DNA of 64,000 bases from Streptomyces pristinaespiralis (GCF_001278075.1 NZ_CP011340.1:310001-374000); one strand, 5' to 3'. Positions 40,601-56,805 are shown, counted from the stretch's first letter. Numbers and translations: made by a program. The notes: generated by a model from the letters alone, not told the origin.

Positions 40601-43600
40601 CGGGCGTCCTTGAACGCGGCCTTGGCCTTCGGGTCGAGGGCGATGCGCACATCGGCCGCCCGGCCGGCCGGGGCGGCGGGTGCCGCGGGGGCCGCGGGGG
40701 CGGCCGGGGTGGCGCAGGCGGCGATGCTGCGGGGGGTGGGGCTCTGGATGAGCACCTCGACGGGCACCTGCGCACCGCCCGACACGGTCTCGATCTCCTG
40801 GGCGAGGCGGATCATGGTGAAGGACGTCGCGCCGAGGTCGAACAGGTCGTCGTCCGGGCCGACCTGGTCCACGCCCAGGATGCCGGCGGCCGTGCGGGCG
40901 ACCGTCTCCGCGGTGACCGGTCCGCCGGCCGCCGGCGCCGGAGCGGCGGCGGGGGGTGCGGGGGCGGTGAGAGCGGTCAGGGCGTCGAGTGTCGGCTTGC
41001 TGATGAGCGCCTCGACGGGCAGCGCGGTGCCGGTGAGCCGTTCGATCTCCTGCGCGATGCGGATCATGGTGAAGGACGTCGCGCCGAGGTCGAACAGGTC
41101 GGCGTCGCCGTCGAGTTCCTCGACGCCCAGGATGTCGGCGACGGCGCGGCGCACCTCCGCGTCCACGCCCGGGACCGCCACCGGGACCGGGGCCGGTGCC
41201 GGTGCCGGGTCGGCCGCGGGTGCGGCTGGGGCTGCGGCGCCGGCCGCGGGTGCGGCTGGGGCTGCGGCGGTGGCGGTGGCTGCGGTTGCGGGTGGGGTGT
41301 CGAAGAGGCGGGTGGCGGCCTGGCGGTCCAGTTTGCCGTTGGTCGTCAGCGGCAGTCGGTCCACGAAGCGGTAGCGGCTCGGGACCAGGTAGGCGGGCAG
41401 CGTCTCGCCCAGTGCCCGGCGCAGGGCGGAGACGTCCGGCTCACGGCCGGAGTGGGCGGCCACGCACACGGCGGCCAGGGCCTGTTCGCCGGAGCTCTCG
41501 TCGTGGACGGGAAGGACGCGGGCCTCCGCGACGGCGGGCACGTCGGTGAGCGCCGCCTCGATCTCCTCCGGTTCGATGCGCAGCCCGCGCAGCTTGAACT
41601 GGTTGTCGATCCGGCCGAGGTAGCGGATCTCCCCGTCCTCGGCGAGCAGTCCGAGGTCGCCGGTGCGGTACAGGCGGGGTGAGGGGTCGTCGTCGGGGAA
41701 GGGCGAGGCGATGAACCGTTCGGCGTTCAGTTCGGGCCGTCGGTGGTAGCCGAGGGCGACCTGCCGGCCGCCGATGACGATCTCCCCCGGGGTGCCGGGG
41801 GGCACGGGGCGCAGGTCCTCGTCGAGGAGGTGGATGCGGGTGTGGGCGACGGGCCGTCCGATCGGGACGGTCGGCTCGTCCCAGTCGGGCCGGCAGGCCC
41901 AGTGGGTGACGTCGATGGCCGCCTCGGTGGGCCCGTACAGGTTGTGCAGTTCGGTGCCGGTGCCCAGCACCTCGTAGAAGGTCCGCATGGTGGCGACGGG
42001 CAGTGCCTCGCCGCTGGCGAACACGTAGCGCAGGGCGGTGCATCGGGCGGCGGCCGGGTGGCGCAGGAACATGCCGAGGACGGACGGGACGAAGTGGGTG
42101 ACGGTGACCTGTTCGTCGTGCAGCAGCCGGGCCAGGTAGGCGGGGTCGGCGTGGCCGCCGGGGCGGGCGACGACGAGGGAGGCGCCGGCGATCAGCGGCC
42201 AGAAGAACTCCCAGGCCGAGACGTCGAATCCGTAGGGGGTCTTCTGGGCGACGCGGTCGGCGGGCCCGAGGGGGAAGCGTTCCTGCATCCACAGCAGGCG
42301 GTTGGCGACGCCCTGCTGGGAGTTGCGGCAGCCCTTGGGCTTTCCGGTGGTCCCGGAGGTGTAGATGGTGTAGACGGGGTCGTCGCCGGTGACCGTGACG
42401 GCGGGCGGGGTGGTGGGCCGGCCGTCCAGGGCGGCCCGGTCGGCCGCACGGTCGGGGCAGACGACGAGGGCGCCGGCGGCGGTGGGGACCGCGGCGTGCG
42501 CCTGGTCGGCGACGACGACGCGGGCGCCGCTGTCGGCGAGGAGGTAGCGGATGCGCTCGGGCGGGTTGGCCGGGTCGACGGGCACGTAGACGGCGCCGGC
42601 CCGGACGACGGCGACGAGCGCGGTGACCAGGTCGGGCGAGCGGTCCATGTGCACGGCGACGTGGTCGCCGGGGCGCACGCCGAGGGCGTGCAGGTGGTGG
42701 GCCAGGCGGGCGGTGCGCTCGGCCAGTTGCCGGTAGGTGAGCGTGCGGCCCTCGTACCGTACGGCGACGCGGTCGGCGCGGCCGGCGAGGGCGGACTCGA
42801 GGAGACCGGCGAGGGTCAGGGGGGTGCGGTCGTCGACGGGGCCGACGACGCGCAGGTCGGTGCCGGGGGCGACGTGGGCGTCGGCGGGGGCGACGGTGTC
42901 GGGGCGGACGGGGCGGGACGCGGTCCGCGCGCCGGTGTCCGCCCCGGAGGCGGGACGGGGCTCGGCGCCGGCGTAGGCGTCGGGGTCGACGTAGGCGTCG
43001 GCGACCGCGTGCAGCTCCTCGGCGCCGGCCGAGGGCGCGGCGGGGGCGGTGGTCGCGGTGGCGTCGGTGGCGTCGGCGCCGGTGGCGAACCGGCGTACGC
43101 GGTGGGCGTAGCGGTCGAACATGGCGTCCAGCACGGCGGGTTCGAGGATGTTGTCGGCGGCGTCCCACTGGCCGGCCAGTTCGTCGCCGACGAGGAGCGG
43201 CACATGGTCGAGGGCGACCTGCGCGGTCTGCGACTGGCTGGTGCGCAGGGTGACGCCGGTGGGGTGCAGTGCCGGGTCGATCTCGGGGACGCGGGTGAAG
43301 ACGACGGGCAGCCGCAGGGCGCCGCCGGAGCGGAACACGCGGGTGCGCAGTTCGCCCAGGCCCGGCCGGACGTCGGAGCGTTCGAGGTCGGCGCGGACGC
43401 GGGCCCACAGTTCGCGGGCGCGGTCGGCGAAGCCGTCGGGCAGGGTGTCGTCGACGGTGACCCAGGCGAGCTGGGTGAAGTCGGCGACCATGGCGTCGGC
43501 GCCCGGCAGCGAGGCGGGCCGGTCCCAGGAGACGACGGTGACGGTGAAGGGCCCGGCGTCGGTGAAGCGGGCGCGCAGTTCGTCGGTGTAGGCGGTGAGC

Positions 43601-45699
43601 AGCACCATGTCGGCGGGGACGCCGATGGCGGCGGCGCGTTCGCTCAGGGTGCGCCAGGAGCCGAGCGGGGCCCTGCGGTGGACGCGGGGGGCGCCGGGCG
43701 CGGGGTCGGGCAGCGGCGGGCCGGGCGGCAGGGCGGAGAACTTCTCGCGCCAGGCGGTGCGGGCGGCCAGGTCCTCCGGGCTGCCCGGCCGTTCGGCGAG
43801 GGCGCGCAGATGAGGGACGGGGTCGGCGGGGCCGGTGAGGACCGACTCGTCGCCGTCGTGGAGGGCGAACAGCTGCCCGAACAGCAGGGCGAAGCTGCGG
43901 GCGTCGGCGATCAGGGCGTCGAGGAGGACGTGCAGCACGGTGGTGCCGTCGGGCAGGGCGCTGGCCTCCAGGGCGTACATGGGGCGGCTGCCGAGGGGGA
44001 AGGCGCCGGCGCGCAGCCGGGCCCCGGTGGCGGCGAGCGCGGCTTCGGTGTCGGCCGTTGCGGTCAGGTCGTGGCGGGTGATGCGGTACACGTCGTCGGG
44101 GTCGTGCGGGGCGACGGTGAGGGTGCCGTCGTCGTGGACGGCGGCGCGCAGCATGGGGTGGTGGGCCACGAGCCGGTTCCAGGCCCGCTCCAGTCGGTCG
44201 GTGTCGTGCCGTTCGAGGAGGAATTCCTGGTAGACGCGGGTCTGTGCGCCGCCGTCGAGGCCGCCGATCCGGCCGACGAGGTAGGCGGACTGGACCTCGG
44301 TGAGGGGCACGGGCCGGCCGTCGTCGCCGTGCCCGGACACGGCCGGGGCGGCAGTGGCGGGCGCGGCGGTGGCGGTGAGGGTGGGGGTGGTGAGGGCGGG
44401 GGCGCCTTCGTCCGCGAGGCGTTCCAGGAGGCCGCGCAGGGTCTCGAACGCGGCCCGGGTGCGGGCCGTGTCGAGGGCGGTGGGGGCGAAGTCCCAGGAC
44501 AGCAGCAGGGCGCCGTCGCGTTCCTGGACGCAGCTTTCCAGCTGCACGCCGGAGGTGAGGGTCGCGGAGGCGTCCTGGTCGATCCGGGTCGCCCAGTGGT
44601 CCGGGTCGCCGGGCTCCGCGAGGGTGCTGAGGCTGCCGAGCAGGCTGGTGAAGACCATCGGGACGGCCAGGCCGCGGCGGCCCGGTTCCGTCCTCGCGCG
44701 TTCGCGCAGGGCACGGACCCCGCTGACCGCCGCGTGCTCGAGGTCCTGCCACAGCCGGCCGCGTACGAGGTCGACCCGTTCGCCCAGTGTTCCGGCCGGC
44801 GGTGGTGCCACGAACACGGACGTGGACAGGAACGGGCCCACCACCCGTGCCACGTCCGGGTGGACGGGGCGGCGGTTGTAGGTGGTGAGCACCACCGGCA
44901 GCGGGCCGGGGGCGTCGCCCTGCACGGCGGCCGTGCACAGGGCCAGCAGCAGGGCGGTGGGCGTGGCCCGTATCTGCTGGGCGGCTTCCTTCACCCGCTG
45001 CCAGCGGCGCGGTTCCAGGCGCAGCGCGAGCCTGCCGTGCGCCGGCGCCTGCGGGTCGGCGGCGCCGGCCAGCGGCAGGGGGCGGCCGAAGTCGACACCG
45101 GCGAGCTGTTCGCGCCAGTACTCCAGCGAGGCGGCCGGCACGGGGCGGCCGTGGGCGGCGGTGACGTAGTCGCGGAAGGAGATCCCAGGCGGTGCGGGGG
45201 CGGCGGCGCCCGTGTAGCGGGCGTACCACTGCTGCAGGAGCAGCGAGACGCTCGGCCCGTCGGCGATCAGCTCGTCCACGGTGAACAGCACCCGGGAGCG
45301 GTGGCCGGGCAACTGCGCGACGCGGAGCGCGAACAGCGGCCAGCTGTGGGCGTCGAAGCCCTCGCGGGCCCGGCGGCGCAGCCCTTCGAGTGCCGCGGCC
45401 GCCTCCGCGGGAGTGGCGTCGCTCAGGTCCGTGCGCTCGACGCGGTAGGCGGGCACGTGCGCGAGGACCTGCTGGCGGCCGTCGGGAAGGATCTGGGCGC
45501 GCAGCATGTCGGTGGCGGCCACGAGGTCGTTCCAGGCGGCTTCCATGCGGTCGGTCTCGAGGTGTTCGGCCTCGAACTCCAGGTGGATCTGGGTGCCCGC
45601 GCCGGTGCCGCCGCCCAGGGTGCGTCCCGCGAGGAAGGACTCCTGGACTTCTGTGAGCGCGAACGGCTCGTACCGGGTGTCGGGGGCGTTCTGCGGCAT
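37639..45699 (-). CDS. NRPS-PKS: Cy-Cy-A(Ser)-PCP-PCP-Ox-KS0-ACP
   Basis: 2,686 residues. Cy1 about 10-430 with DELIADGPS and Cy2 about 464-880 with DALIADARS; both keep the DxxxxD heterocyclisation motif. A domain about 960-1450 (YTSGTTGKPKG; GFDVSAWEFFWPL); the pocket read against GrsA gives D-V-W-H-F-S-L-I, the EntF-type serine code. PCP1 and PCP2 have Ser near 1537 and 1620 (LGATSFTMIR twice). Ox about 1683-1915 is a McbC/SagB-type FMN oxidase (RRYPSGGGFYPVQVYVY). Predicted chemistry: serine is condensed, cyclised and oxidised to an oxazole. KS about 1950-2365 keeps Cys (DTGCVSG) and the last His (KPNTGH), but the HGTG His is replaced (EAAAAG), so it transfers without elongating. A final ACP has Ser near 2640. 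No TE is present. Confidence 0.93.
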   Translation of the reverse strand: MPQNAPDTRYEPFALTEVQESFLAGRTLGGGTGAGTQIHLEFEAEHLETDRMEAAWNDLVAATDMLRAQILPDGRQQVLAHVPAYRVERTDLSDATPAEAAAALEGLRRRAREGFDAHSWPLFALRVAQLPGHRSRVLFTVDELIADGPSVSLLLQQWYARYTGAAAPAPPGISFRDYVTAAHGRPVPAASLEYWREQLAGVDFGRPLPLAGAADPQAPAHGRLALRLEPRRWQRVKEAAQQIRATPTALLLALCTAAVQGDAPGPLPVVLTTYNRRPVHPDVARVVGPFLSTSVFVAPPPAGTLGERVDLVRGRLWQDLEHAAVSGVRALRERARTEPGRRGLAVPMVFTSLLGSLSTLAEPGDPDHWATRIDQDASATLTSGVQLESCVQERDGALLLSWDFAPTALDTARTRAAFETLRGLLERLADEGAPALTTPTLTATAAPATAAPAVSGHGDDGRPVPLTEVQSAYLVGRIGGLDGGAQTRVYQEFLLERHDTDRLERAWNRLVAHHPMLRAAVHDDGTLTVAPHDPDDVYRITRHDLTATADTEAALAATGARLRAGAFPLGSRPMYALEASALPDGTTVLHVLLDALIADARSFALLFGQLFALHDGDESVLTGPADPVPHLRALAERPGSPEDLAARTAWREKFSALPPGPPLPDPAPGAPRVHRRAPLGSWRTLSERAAAIGVPADMVLLTAYTDELRARFTDAGPFTVTVVSWDRPASLPGADAMVADFTQLAWVTVDDTLPDGFADRARELWARVRADLERSDVRPGLGELRTRVFRSGGALRLPVVFTRVPEIDPALHPTGVTLRTSQSQTAQVALDHVPLLVGDELAGQWDAADNILEPAVLDAMFDRYAHRVRRFATGADATDATATTAPAAPSAGAEELHAVADAYVDPDAYAGAEPRPASGADTGARTASRPVRPDTVAPADAHVAPGTDLRVVGPVDDRTPLTLAGLLESALAGRADRVAVRYEGRTLTYRQLAERTARLAHHLHALGVRPGDHVAVHMDRSPDLVTALVAVVRAGAVYVPVDPANPPERIRYLLADSGARVVVADQAHAAVPTAAGALVVCPDRAADRAALDGRPTTPPAVTVTGDDPVYTIYTSGTTGKPKGCRNSQQGVANRLLWMQERFPLGPADRVAQKTPYGFDVSAWEFFWPLIAGASLVVARPGGHADPAYLARLLHDEQVTVTHFVPSVLGMFLRHPAAARCTALRYVFASGEALPVATMRTFYEVLGTGTELHNLYGPTEAAIDVTHWACRPDWDEPTVPIGRPVAHTRIHLLDEDLRPVPPGTPGEIVIGGRQVALGYHRRPELNAERFIASPFPDDDPSPRLYRTGDLGLLAEDGEIRYLGRIDNQFKLRGLRIEPEEIEAALTDVPAVAEARVLPVHDESSGEQALAAVCVAAHSGREPDVSALRRALGETLPAYLVPSRYRFVDRLPLTTNGKLDRQAATRLFDTPPATAATATAAAPAAPAAGAAAPAAPAADPAPAPAPVPVAVPGVDAEVRRAVADILGVEELDGDADLFDLGATSFTMIRIAQEIERLTGTALPVEALISKPTLDALTALTAPAPPAAAPAPAAGGPVTAETVARTAAGILGVDQVGPDDDLFDLGATSFTMIRLAQEIETVSGGAQVPVEVLIQSPTPRSIAACATPAAPAAPAAPAAPAGRAADVRIALDPKAKAAFKDARVAERRLPGTMRRLPVPDAGPAEAVALFDASSFREFDDGPLPAHDLLSLLSTVTWGELEGRAKRRYPSGGGFYPVQVYVYIAPGAVEATEPGLYYLHPAERALVAVAPGARYGTDLHVLHNRALVEGSAFGVFLVSTPAAIAPAYGERNAARFSTIEAGHIAQLLLTGAPERGLGLCAVGEMDFDAVRGDFSLDADQELLLSLWGGALTPHSRAARAALTPGEGPAPAPTVNPAPVTAPVTVPPGGRDGGQRAVAVVGFAADLPGARTLDELDTLLAAGATATGPAPHDRWAPLHPHARHAGAHVGGYLEDVLSAEADEFGISAAEGAAIDPQERLLLSVARRCLEDAALTPGRLAAAGQVGVFVGTMWHDHALYGVAARAAQRPGSTHATRGGLAHRTSHAFGLTGPSVVLDTGCVSGLAAVEAAFRAVAGGRCDAALAAGSNLVLHPDHLDVLSEMGLLAKDADSCAFTDRAGGWQVGEGVGAVLLKPLEQALADGDPVHAVLRGGALQHSGTTRQFGIPDPQRQEETMRAALDDAGLRPADIGYVEAAAAGAALADALEFTALQRLLGAPGPDPSPVPVGTVKPNTGHLEAASVFAQLGKLIAQFRRDHLYPTRLTSAVNPALTRTPGAVTLAAPGADRWRTAPGARRRALVNGFAGGGSYGSLVVEEPPTPAPAFAGTADDTALALPLSADTPGNLADLADRLATAFADDPALTTAAAARALREGRTDRPARAGLVTDRAQAPAALRDLARRIRAEGAGAVEHRAAAPGEETKALTAWMAGEPVTWPALTAPKASLPATPLTRVTFPLPVPAAASATPGHEPAGPPAAAAPATSVSNSAEAPTPAAAVLPTPQTPPAGGPALSARMGALWGIGTDTPADPDPGPLAPAPAASVSVSARDISAPGADAAFARLARVVAAETGVDAAQLDPAQDLFALGATSRQLLRIAARITADGGREVPLETLFTAADLGALADEAFPEAATV

Positions 45700-45724
45700 G
45701 GCGGGGCTCCGGTTCCCTCTGCGG

Positions 45725-52678
<6,954 letters not shown>

Positions 52679-52725
52679 CGGTTCCCTCGGGTCCTCGCGT
52701 GGCAGGGGGGCAGGGCGGCGTGCGG

Positions 52726-53502
52726 TCAGCGGCCGGTGTCGCCGTATGCGGCTTCGATGCGGTCGAGCACCTCGGGCAGCCGGAAGGAGGTGCGGTGCAG
52801 GGCGGCCTCTCGGGCGATCGCCTCGGTGGTGGCGGCCAGCAGCGGTGCGGCCATTTCCTGTTTGAGGAGTTCGACCGAGGTGCGCGGGGGCCCGCACACG
52901 GACCGGGCCAGCTCCCGTGCGGTGCGCGGGACGTCCGCGTGGGGCACGACGCGGACGGGGGCGCCGCATTCGCGGAGTTCGGCGCCGCGGTAGTTGCGGG
53001 CGGTGTAGAGCATCTCGGTGCCCAGTTCGCGGCCGAAGCGGGCCGGGAAGAGGTGGGTGGCGCCCATGCCGGGAGTGAATCCGTAGCGCATGAAGTTGCC
53101 CGCGTACAGGGAGCGTTCGCTGAAGACGGCGAAGTCGGCGTAGAGGGCGAGGACGAGGCCGCCGCCGATGGCGTGCCCCTGGAGGGAGGCGATGACCGGC
53201 AGCGGGCAGCGGGCGAAGACGCGGAAGAAGTCGTCGGTGTCGAAGGTGGCGTCGCCGCGGGCGAAGTTGACCAGTTCGCGCTGGGTGCCGCCGGCGCAGA
53301 ACAGTTCGGGGCGGCCTTCGACCAGGACGGCGCGGGTCCCGGGGTCGGCGGCGGCGCGTTCGACGCAGTCGACGAGTTGTGCGGTCAGGGCGGGCGAGAA
53401 GGTGTTGCGTCCTTCGGCGTCGTCGAGGGTGACGACGGCGAGGGGTCCTTCCCTGCTCAGCCGTACGACGGGCGTGGCGGCGCTGGTCGCGTGGGTGGTC
53501 AT
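52726..53502 (-). CDS. Enoyl-CoA hydratase-like decarboxylase ECH2 of the beta-branching cassette
   Basis: A 258-residue crotonase-fold protein of the PksI/CurF-ECH2 type. It decarboxylates the ACP-bound glutaconyl intermediate to give the beta-alkyl branch. Seen: oxyanion-hole segments LFCAGGTQREL and GHAIGGGLVLAL, and RYGFTPGMGATHLFP typical of ECH2. The ATG overlaps the ECH1 stop (ATGA). It is followed after 47 bases by the PKS gene that presumably takes over the branched chain. Confidence 0.92.
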   Translation of the reverse strand: MTTHATSAATPVVRLSREGPLAVVTLDDAEGRNTFSPALTAQLVDCVERAAADPGTRAVLVEGRPELFCAGGTQRELVNFARGDATFDTDDFFRVFARCPLPVIASLQGHAIGGGLVLALYADFAVFSERSLYAGNFMRYGFTPGMGATHLFPARFGRELGTEMLYTARNYRGAELRECGAPVRVVPHADVPRTARELARSVCGPPRTSVELLKQEMAAPLLAATTEAIAREAALHRTSFRLPEVLDRIEAAYGDTGR

Positions 53503-54251
53503 GCGGCACGCTCCGGGGCGGTGACGCGGCCGAGGAGCCGGTGGACGTGGGGGTCGGTGAGGCGGGTGAGGAAGGTGTGTGCGGCGTCGGTGCCGAGGTG
53601 TTCGTCGCGGGGGAACAGCCGTGTCCGCCAGGTCTTGAGCGCACCGGTGGTGGACCGGTCGACGCGGCTGAGGCGGACCAGGGTGCTGCGCAGGGCGCCT
53701 TCGGCGTCGTCGGTGGCCTGGTCGGCGAGGCCGCAGGCGTGGGCGGCGGCGGCGTCGAGGTCCTCGGCGAGCAGGGTGGCGGTGAAGGCGCGTTGTTCTC
53801 CGGTGCGGCGGGCCACGAACGGCCAGGCCATGGCGGGCACGAGGCCGACGAGGGCCTCGGTGAGCCGGAAGCGGGCGCGGGGGCCGGCGATGACCAGGTC
53901 GCAGGCGGCGGCCAGTCCCACACCGCCGGCGTGGGCGTGGCCGTCGACGAGGGCGACGGTGACGACGGGCGTGGCGGTGAGGCGTTCGAGGAGCCGCCAG
54001 TACGGGAGTTCTCCGGTGTCGCCGGGGTCGGGCAGGGTGTCGGGCACGCCGCCCGACAGGTCGGTCCCGGCGCAGAAGTCGTCGCCGCTCGCGGACAGGA
54101 CCAGGACGCGGCAGCCGGTGTCCGTCTCGGCGGCGTCCAGGGCGGCGTGGAGGTTGTCCAGGAGCAGGGGGGTGATGGCGTTGCGGCGTTCGGGCTCGTC
54201 GAGGCGGGCGCGGATGACGCCGCGGGCGCGGGTGAGGGTCACGGCGGTCAT
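53499..54251 (-). CDS. Enoyl-CoA hydratase-like dehydratase ECH1 of the beta-branching cassette
   Basis: 250 residues, crotonase fold of the PksH type. It dehydrates the HMG-ACP-like intermediate made by the HMGS. Oxyanion-hole segments are FCAGTDLSGG and GHAHAGGVGLAAACDLV. The ATG at 54251 overlaps the HMGS stop. An upstream in-frame start at 54272 lies inside HMGS and is unlikely. Order HMGS-ECH1-ECH2 is the classic cassette order. Confidence 0.92.
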   Translation of the reverse strand: MTAVTLTRARGVIRARLDEPERRNAITPLLLDNLHAALDAAETDTGCRVLVLSASGDDFCAGTDLSGGVPDTLPDPGDTGELPYWRLLERLTATPVVTVALVDGHAHAGGVGLAAACDLVIAGPRARFRLTEALVGLVPAMAWPFVARRTGEQRAFTATLLAEDLDAAAAHACGLADQATDDAEGALRSTLVRLSRVDRSTTGALKTWRTRLFPRDEHLGTDAAHTFLTRLTDPHVHRLLGRVTAPERAA

Positions 54252-55498
54252 CGGGCGGCTCCGTCGAGCCACACGTACTCGCGGTGGTAGTCGCGCACCG
54301 CGGCCAGCACGAGGCGGCGGCCGCCGGTGAAGCGTTCCTTGGTGATCTGCGGGAAGCGGTCGAGGTCGAAGGTGAAGTCCCGCATGCCGAACTTGAGTTC
54401 CGCGGTGGCGGTGAGCAGGGCGTCGTACTCGTCCATGCTCAGCTCGTAGCGGGCGTCGAGGGCCTCGCGGATGCCCATGGCGCGCACGGCGCGCCGGGAT
54501 TCGGGGGTGATGGTGACGCTGTAGAACTCGGAGGCGCAGCCGGAGCCGTAGGAGAAGACGCCGACGCGGTGTTCGCGGTCGATGACGGCGTGGTCGATGG
54601 TGGAGGCGAGGGCGAGGTGGACGGTGCCGGCGTAGATGTTGCCGACCTGCTGCGGGTAGCGGATCGCCGGGCCGAGGCGGGTGGTGAAGTCGTCCTCGAC
54701 GGCCTGGGGGGCCATGCCGCGCTTCAGTTTCCGCAGGGCGGCCCGGTGGGCGCCCTTGACCATGCCGGGGAAGGGGGTGTGCATGGCGAGCAGGTCGAAG
54801 GTGTCGAGGAAGTCGGCGCCCTCGACCTTGCGGGCGTAGTCGGTGAAGGAGCCCTTGAGGCAGTCGATATAGGTCAGCAGGGACAGGTCGGTGTCGCCGG
54901 CCTCGGCCTCGGGGTCGGGGCGGCAGGTGTCCATGACCTCGTAGGAGTGGAAGCCGTTGGCGCCCGGGTCGAAGGCGGCGACGACGGGGTGGTCGCCGAC
55001 GAGCATGGCCACCGCGCCCGCGCCCTGGCTGGGTTCGACGTAGGTGTGCGGGACGGGGCGGGCCACGTCGCTGCTGATGACCAGGGCCTTGGTGCCCTCG
55101 AAGGGGCTGGCGGCGACGGTGGCGGCGGCCATCTGGAGGGCGGCGGTGCCGCTGTAGCAGGCCTGCTTGGTCTCGAACAGGCGGCAGCTGCGCGGCAGTC
55201 CGAGGTGGTCGTGGACGTAGGTGGCCAGTGACTTGCCGAAGTCGACGCCCGACTCGGTGCCGACGATGAGCAGTTCGATCGCGTCGCGTTCGCTGTCGGT
55301 GAGTGCGTCGATGAGGGGTTTGGCGGCGTTGACGGCGAAGGACACGGCGTCCTCGCAGTGCAGTGCGACGCTCTTGCGGTCCATCATCAGGTTGCCGATC
55401 CGGCTGTCGTCGAGGCCGCGGGCCGCGAACAGGGTCGGCACGTCGATGTAGGTCTCACCGCAGTAGGCGTTGATGGCTTCGATGCCGACCTGCTTCAT
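54248..55498 (-). CDS. HMG-CoA synthase homologue (HMGS) for polyketide beta-branching
   Basis: 416 residues. It adds an acetyl-derived carbanion to the beta-keto group of an ACP-bound chain. The catalytic triad is intact and at family positions: Glu82 (GTESGVD), Cys114 (KQACYSGT) and His240 (MHTPFPG). ATG 55498 has GGAGAAG upstream (MKQVGIEAINAY is the usual start). It is preceded by the KS(Ser) decarboxylase and donor ACP and followed by ECH1 and ECH2, so the five-gene cassette is complete and contiguous. Probable acceptors are the tandem ACPs ending the PKS at 57124. Confidence 0.96.
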   Translation of the reverse strand: MKQVGIEAINAYCGETYIDVPTLFAARGLDDSRIGNLMMDRKSVALHCEDAVSFAVNAAKPLIDALTDSERDAIELLIVGTESGVDFGKSLATYVHDHLGLPRSCRLFETKQACYSGTAALQMAAATVAASPFEGTKALVISSDVARPVPHTYVEPSQGAGAVAMLVGDHPVVAAFDPGANGFHSYEVMDTCRPDPEAEAGDTDLSLLTYIDCLKGSFTDYARKVEGADFLDTFDLLAMHTPFPGMVKGAHRAALRKLKRGMAPQAVEDDFTTRLGPAIRYPQQVGNIYAGTVHLALASTIDHAVIDREHRVGVFSYGSGCASEFYSVTITPESRRAVRAMGIREALDARYELSMDEYDALLTATAELKFGMRDFTFDLDRFPQITKERFTGGRRLVLAAVRDYHREYVWLDGAAR

Positions 55499-55530
55499 GG
55501 TCTTCTCCGTAACTACAGGTTCTGGTGGCT

Positions 55531-56805
55531 TCAGGGCCGGGGGTCGGGGAGGCGGATCACCACGGAGGCGTTGATGCCGCCGAAGGCGAAGCTGTTGCTG
55601 AGCGCGGTGCGCAGCGGCAGGTGTTCGGCGGTGCGGCCGGCCAGCGGGACGGCGGTGTCGGGCCGTTCCAGGTTCACGTTGGGGTGGACGGTGCCCGCCC
55701 GTAGTTGCGCGACGGTGGCGGCGGCCTCGATCAGGCCGGCCGCCGACAGGCAGTGGCCGGTCAGCGGCTTGGTGGAGTTGACGCGCAGCGAGGGGCGGGT
55801 GCCGAACACCGCTGTCAGGGAGGCCGCTTCGGTGGTGTCGCCCAGGACGGAGCCGGTGCCGTGCGCGTTGACGTAGTCGATGTCGGCGGGCTCGAGGCCG
55901 GCGGTGGCCAGGGCCGCGCGCATGGCGGCCGCCTGGCCGTCGGCGTCGGGTTCGGTGCCGCGCCGGGCGTCCAGGCGCTGGCCGTGCCCGGTGATCTCGG
56001 CCAGGACCGGGGCGCCGCGGCGGCGGGCGGCGTGCGGGTGTTCCAGGACGAGCGCGGCGGCCCCTTCGCCGCGGACGAAGCCCTGCCGTGCGGCGTCGAA
56101 GGGCCGGCACATGCGGGCGGGTTCGTCACGGAAGTGCTCGTGGGCCATCGCCCCGGTGCGGCGCAGCGCCTCGGTCTCCACCGGGGACAGTTCGGCGACC
56201 GGGGCGACGACCAGGGCGCGTTCGGCCCAGCCGGCGGCGACGGTACGGGCGGCCTGGATCAGGGCGAGGGTGCCGCTGGCGGACGCGCCGCCCAGCGCCC
56301 AGCCCTCGCCGCGGATGCCGGTGAGTTCGCTGACCGCGCCGACCGTGTCCACGTCGAGGTGGGTCAGCGCGTAGGAGGCGCGCAGCCGGCCGGGTGCCCG
56401 GTCGTGGCCCAGGACGGTGGCCGCCTGGTGGGCGAGGGCGAGGTTGCTGCCGGCGACGATCAGCGCGGTGCCGTCGGCGAGTTGCTCCTCGGTCAGGTGC
56501 GCGTCGCGCACGGCGCGCAGCGCGACGCAGGCGGCGGTGCGGGCGGGCAGCGCGGCCCGGCCGGCGACCTTGCGCAGCCGGGCCGCGGTGACCTCGTCGC
56601 CGGCCAGGTGCCGGGCGGCCCAGGAGGCCAGGTCGAAGCCGTCCAGGGCGGCTGCGGGCAGGGCGCCGGTGTCCTCCTCCTCGCCGTGCAGGGTCACCGC
56701 GCTGCGGCCGGCGAGCAGGGCGGCGGTGAAGCCGTCCAGGTCGTCGGCGAGCGGGGTGAGGACCGCGGCGGCGGTGACGGCCACGGGGCCGGGCAGCGCT
56801 CTCAC
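55531..56805 (-). CDS. Malonyl-ACP decarboxylating ketosynthase (Cys to Ser) of the beta-branching cassette
   Basis: A 424-residue KS-fold protein in which the active-site Cys is Ser175 (LGGASASGTL), while His in NAHGTG and His in KPLTGH remain. This is the hallmark of the KS(Ser) decarboxylases that make acetyl-ACP from malonyl-ACP for the HMGS. GTG 56805 overlaps the donor ACP stop by four bases. Downstream HMGS begins after 32 bases. Length is typical. Confidence 0.95.
   Translation of the reverse strand: MRALPGPVAVTAAAVLTPLADDLDGFTAALLAGRSAVTLHGEEEDTGALPAAALDGFDLASWAARHLAGDEVTAARLRKVAGRAALPARTAACVALRAVRDAHLTEEQLADGTALIVAGSNLALAHQAATVLGHDRAPGRLRASYALTHLDVDTVGAVSELTGIRGEGWALGGASASGTLALIQAARTVAAGWAERALVVAPVAELSPVETEALRRTGAMAHEHFRDEPARMCRPFDAARQGFVRGEGAAALVLEHPHAARRRGAPVLAEITGHGQRLDARRGTEPDADGQAAAMRAALATAGLEPADIDYVNAHGTGSVLGDTTEAASLTAVFGTRPSLRVNSTKPLTGHCLSAAGLIEAAATVAQLRAGTVHPNVNLERPDTAVPLAGRTAEHLPLRTALSNSFAFGGINASVVIRLPDPRP

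Noticed and set aside
37468..41682. 1404-codon plus-strand frame opposite the NRPS-PKS
   Set aside because: Gly/Val-rich antisense shadow of a well-defined NRPS-PKS gene.
52679..53923. N-terminal extension of the middle PKS frame up to 53923
   Set aside because: It runs out of frame through ECH2 and ECH1; the docking-like start MDAKEILTRY at 52678 and gene spacing fix the true start.
55499..56110. N-terminal extension of HMGS to 56110
   Set aside because: Overlaps the KS(Ser) gene out of frame; HMGS begins at MKQVGIEA with a good ribosome site at 55498.
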